This document shows, piece after piece, positions 61,862-64,000 of a stretch of DNA of 64,000 nucleotides. The notes under the pieces are model-generated. The model saw only the letters and a list, made by a program, of their open reading frames with translations, was not told the DNA's origin and ran no database searches. The stretch covers positions 3,838,001 to 3,902,000 of the forward strand of contig NZ_CP012898.1 of the NCBI RefSeq assembly GCF_001310225.1. The letters are read 5' to 3'. Source of the stretch: Pseudalgibacter alginicilyticus (lineage in GTDB: Bacteria > Bacteroidota > Bacteroidia > Flavobacteriales > Flavobacteriaceae). Numbering within the stretch: position 1 is the first letter of the stretch; the number at the start of each line of letters is the position of its first letter. Position numbers and translations under genes: made by a program.

Positions 61862-61965
61862 CAAATAAGTTGATATTTTTCAGAAGAAGGAAAACTCATC
61901 ATTTAAACGTGTTTGTTTTCAAAAATTATAACTAATTTTCACATTCATTCAATTAAAACCGTTTC

Positions 61966-64000
61966 ATGCAATTTTCAGTAAAAAAAGTTATTCCACATTT
62001 ACTTGTTTTAGTAGGTTTTGTGGCACTTTCATTAGCTTATTTTAGTCCTGTTTTACAAGGAAAAAAAATATTTCAAAATGATATTAAGCAATATATTGGA
62101 ATGTCCAAACAACAGGTGGATTTTCGGGCCGAAACGGGTACCGAAACGTATTGGACCAATGGGGCTTTTAGCGGTATGCCAACCTACCAATTAGGTGCAA
62201 AATATCCTCATAATTACATAAAAGAACTGGATTTAAGCTTGCGCTTTTTACCGCGTCCCGCTGACTATTTATTTTTATATCTTTTTGGATTCTATGTGCT
62301 TTTATTAGTACTGAAAGTCGACTTTAAATTAGCTGCTTTAGGTGCATTGGCTTTTGGGTTTTCAACCTATATGATAATTATTTTAGGAGTGGGTCACAAT
62401 AGTAAAGCTCATGCCATAGCTTATATGCCATTAGTTTTAAGTGGTATTTTGCTCACTTTTCAAAGAAAATATATTGCTGGGTTTTTGCTTACTACAGTTG
62501 CCATGGGATTGGAAATTGTAGCAAACCATTTTCAAATGACATATTACTTGATGTTTTTAGTAATTATTTTGGGGATTGCTTATTTGGTGGATGCATATAG
62601 AAAAAAAATATTACCTCATTATTTTAAGTCGGTTGGAATTTTGGTAGCCGCTGTTGCACTTTCTATAGCGTTAAATGCTACGGGTGTTATAGCTACTCAA
62701 GAATATGTAAAAGAAAGCACTCGTGGTAAAACGGAATTGACTATAAACCCAGATGGCTCTTTAAAAGATGTCACGTCTGGTTTAGATAGAGATTATATTA
62801 CCGCCTATAGTTATGGCTATTTGGAAACTTTCAATCTTTTTATTCCTCGGTTTATGGGAGGTGGAAATGGTGAAAATTTAGGAAAAGATTCTCATACCTA
62901 TGATGCATTTCGAAAATTGGGAGCAACCAGTTCACAAGCAGCAGAAGAAGCCAAGCATGCACCTATGTATTGGGGCAACCAACCTATAGTTGAAGCACCA
63001 GCTTATATTGGTGCCGTAGTCATATTTTTGTTTGTTTTTGCTTTGTTTTTGGTTAAAGGCCGTTTAAAATGGTGGCTTGTTGGAGGTTCGTTAATAGCTC
63101 TGTTATTGTCATATGGTAAGAATTTAGGATTTATTACAGACTTTTTTATTGACTATGTACCACTTTATAACAAGTTTAGAGCGGTAACATCTATTCAGGT
63201 TCTTTTGGAGCTATGTGTTCCTGTATTGGCTGTTTTTGGATTGGTACGTTTATTTAACAGTTATGAAAAAGATGAAAATAAATTAAAAGCTTTGAAATAT
63301 TCTACCATTATTACGGGAGGATTGGCAGTTTTATTTTTACTTTTTAAATCGTCATTTGATTTTGTGGGACTAAGAGATGATCAATACATTCAAGCTTATG
63401 GTCCTGATTTTGTTCGGGCATTAAAAGAGGATAGAAAAGCTATCTTTACTAATGATACATTAAGAACGCTTATTTTGGTATTGCTTTCAGCTGGAACAAT
63501 TTTTATGTTTTTAAAGAAAAAAATAAGCGAAACCCTATTAATAATCATTTTTTCAGCACTTATTTTATTTGATTTAGTAGGTGTTGCTAAGCGTTATGTG
63601 AATAATGATGATTTCATATCTGCCATCCAAGTCAATAAGCCTTTTCAAGCCAATGAAGTAGATAAACTTATTTTACAAGACACCTCGCATTTTAGAGTAT
63701 TCGATTTAGTATCTGGCCCTTCAAAACCATCTTATTTTCATAACTCAATTAATGGGTATAATGCTGCGGAATTAAAGAGTTACAGAGAAGTTTTTGATTT
63801 TTATATTTCACGGAATAACATGAATGTGCTTAACATGTTAAATACCAAGTATATTATTGCGCAAGATGAAGATGGTAATTTATTCCCTTATAAAAATGAA
63901 GAAGCGAATGGAAATGCCTGGTTTATAGAGTCTTTAAATAAGGTTGCTGATGCTAATCAGGAAATGATGGAATTGGATAGCTTGAACAATAAAAAAGTAG
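61966..64000 (+). CDS. YfhO-type multi-span membrane protein (3' end outside window)
   Basis: Reading frame open from ATG 61966 to the right edge, at least 678 residues, incomplete. Many hydrophobic segments: MQFSVKKVIPHLLVLVGFVA, FLYLFGFYVLLLVLKV, FSTYMIIILGVGHN, then long periplasmic loops (SGMPTYQLGAKYPHN). Fits the YfhO/GT-C-type membrane family, in which some members act in glycan assembly. Signal anchor and helices are seen; the function is not. Confidence 0.7.
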   Translation, partial: MQFSVKKVIPHLLVLVGFVALSLAYFSPVLQGKKIFQNDIKQYIGMSKQQVDFRAETGTETYWTNGAFSGMPTYQLGAKYPHNYIKELDLSLRFLPRPADYLFLYLFGFYVLLLVLKVDFKLAALGALAFGFSTYMIIILGVGHNSKAHAIAYMPLVLSGILLTFQRKYIAGFLLTTVAMGLEIVANHFQMTYYLMFLVIILGIAYLVDAYRKKILPHYFKSVGILVAAVALSIALNATGVIATQEYVKESTRGKTELTINPDGSLKDVTSGLDRDYITAYSYGYLETFNLFIPRFMGGGNGENLGKDSHTYDAFRKLGATSSQAAEEAKHAPMYWGNQPIVEAPAYIGAVVIFLFVFALFLVKGRLKWWLVGGSLIALLLSYGKNLGFITDFFIDYVPLYNKFRAVTSIQVLLELCVPVLAVFGLVRLFNSYEKDENKLKALKYSTIITGGLAVLFLLFKSSFDFVGLRDDQYIQAYGPDFVRALKEDRKAIFTNDTLRTLILVLLSAGTIFMFLKKKISETLLIIIFSALILFDLVGVAKRYVNNDDFISAIQVNKPFQANEVDKLILQDTSHFRVFDLVSGPSKPSYFHNSINGYNAAELKSYREVFDFYISRNNMNVLNMLNTKYIIAQDEDGNLFPYKNEEANGNAWFIESLNKVADANQEMMELDSLNNKKV

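Overview
The window is an AT-rich stretch of a Bacteroidota chromosome, most likely a member of the Flavobacteriaceae. The evidence is the gene content (fused ResB/CcsA cytochrome c assembly protein, DUF4834, OmpA-free beta-barrel and TonB-plug lipo/outer-membrane proteins, LytTR/His_kinase pair, group III truncated globin), the TTG-N17-20-TAnnTTTG promoters seen before several genes, and the weak ribosome-binding sites. No rRNA, tRNA, CRISPR or prophage was recognised.

Layout. 1-7785 is ordinary chromosome: an exported coiled-coil protein cut by the window edge, a LytTR regulator with its TPR histidine kinase, a PspC protein and two lipoproteins. 7841-31714 is a 24 kb array of about a dozen gene cassettes, all read on the minus strand and separated by eleven ~130-140 bp imperfect palindromes that behave like integron attC sites. 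For ten of the eleven complete cassettes the first 9-10 bases (starting GTT) are the exact reverse complement of the bases that end the same cassette, which is the signature of excision and insertion as circles. No integrase is present in the window, so it is a CALIN-like (integrase-less) array with unusual core sites (GTTGT or GTTAC rather than GTTRRRY). Cargo: a ParDE toxin-antitoxin pair, a 6.6 kb cassette holding a four-gene Wadjet-like SMC operon (jetABCD), small membrane and exported proteins, two identical DUF4375 cassettes, a nonsense-mutated Tdi1-like immunity gene, an unrecognised two-gene module and an OLD-family ATPase/Toprim nuclease.

Mobile elements live on the array. Three nearly identical IS110-family elements and one 157 bp deletion derivative sit in four different attC sites at the same position and in the same orientation, beside the outer core GTTGT. 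The ~205 bp non-coding left end of each full copy folds as a two-loop bridge RNA; its first loop carries TATAYACGGTG and ACAACA, which read the two halves of the attC target, and its second loop carries TCAGTTCT, identical to the right end of the element. One variable guide base (C in copy 1, T in copies 2 and 3) co-varies with the base at position -5 of the occupied site. An IS3-family element is tandemly amplified (one intact, two truncated units of exactly 986 bp) and coincides with the only cassette whose ends do not match; a 35-nt fragment of the same IS end closes the array at 7833.

31715-64000 is again ordinary chromosome: a candidate small RNA; a minus-strand operon from a DUF2520 dehydrogenase and KdsC-like phosphatase through a UbiA prenyltransferase, Maf, MscS and CorA; a truncated globin, CcsBA, MscL, a Crp-type regulator, fumarase, 1-Cys peroxiredoxin, an outer-membrane barrel protein, ArsC/Spx, a HAD hydrolase, release factor 2 with the programmed +1 frameshift, a macroglobulin/TonB-plug protein, YbaB, prolyl oligopeptidase, two PLP enzymes that may start sulfonolipid or sphingolipid synthesis, a GNAT protein, and a YfhO-type membrane protein cut by the right edge.
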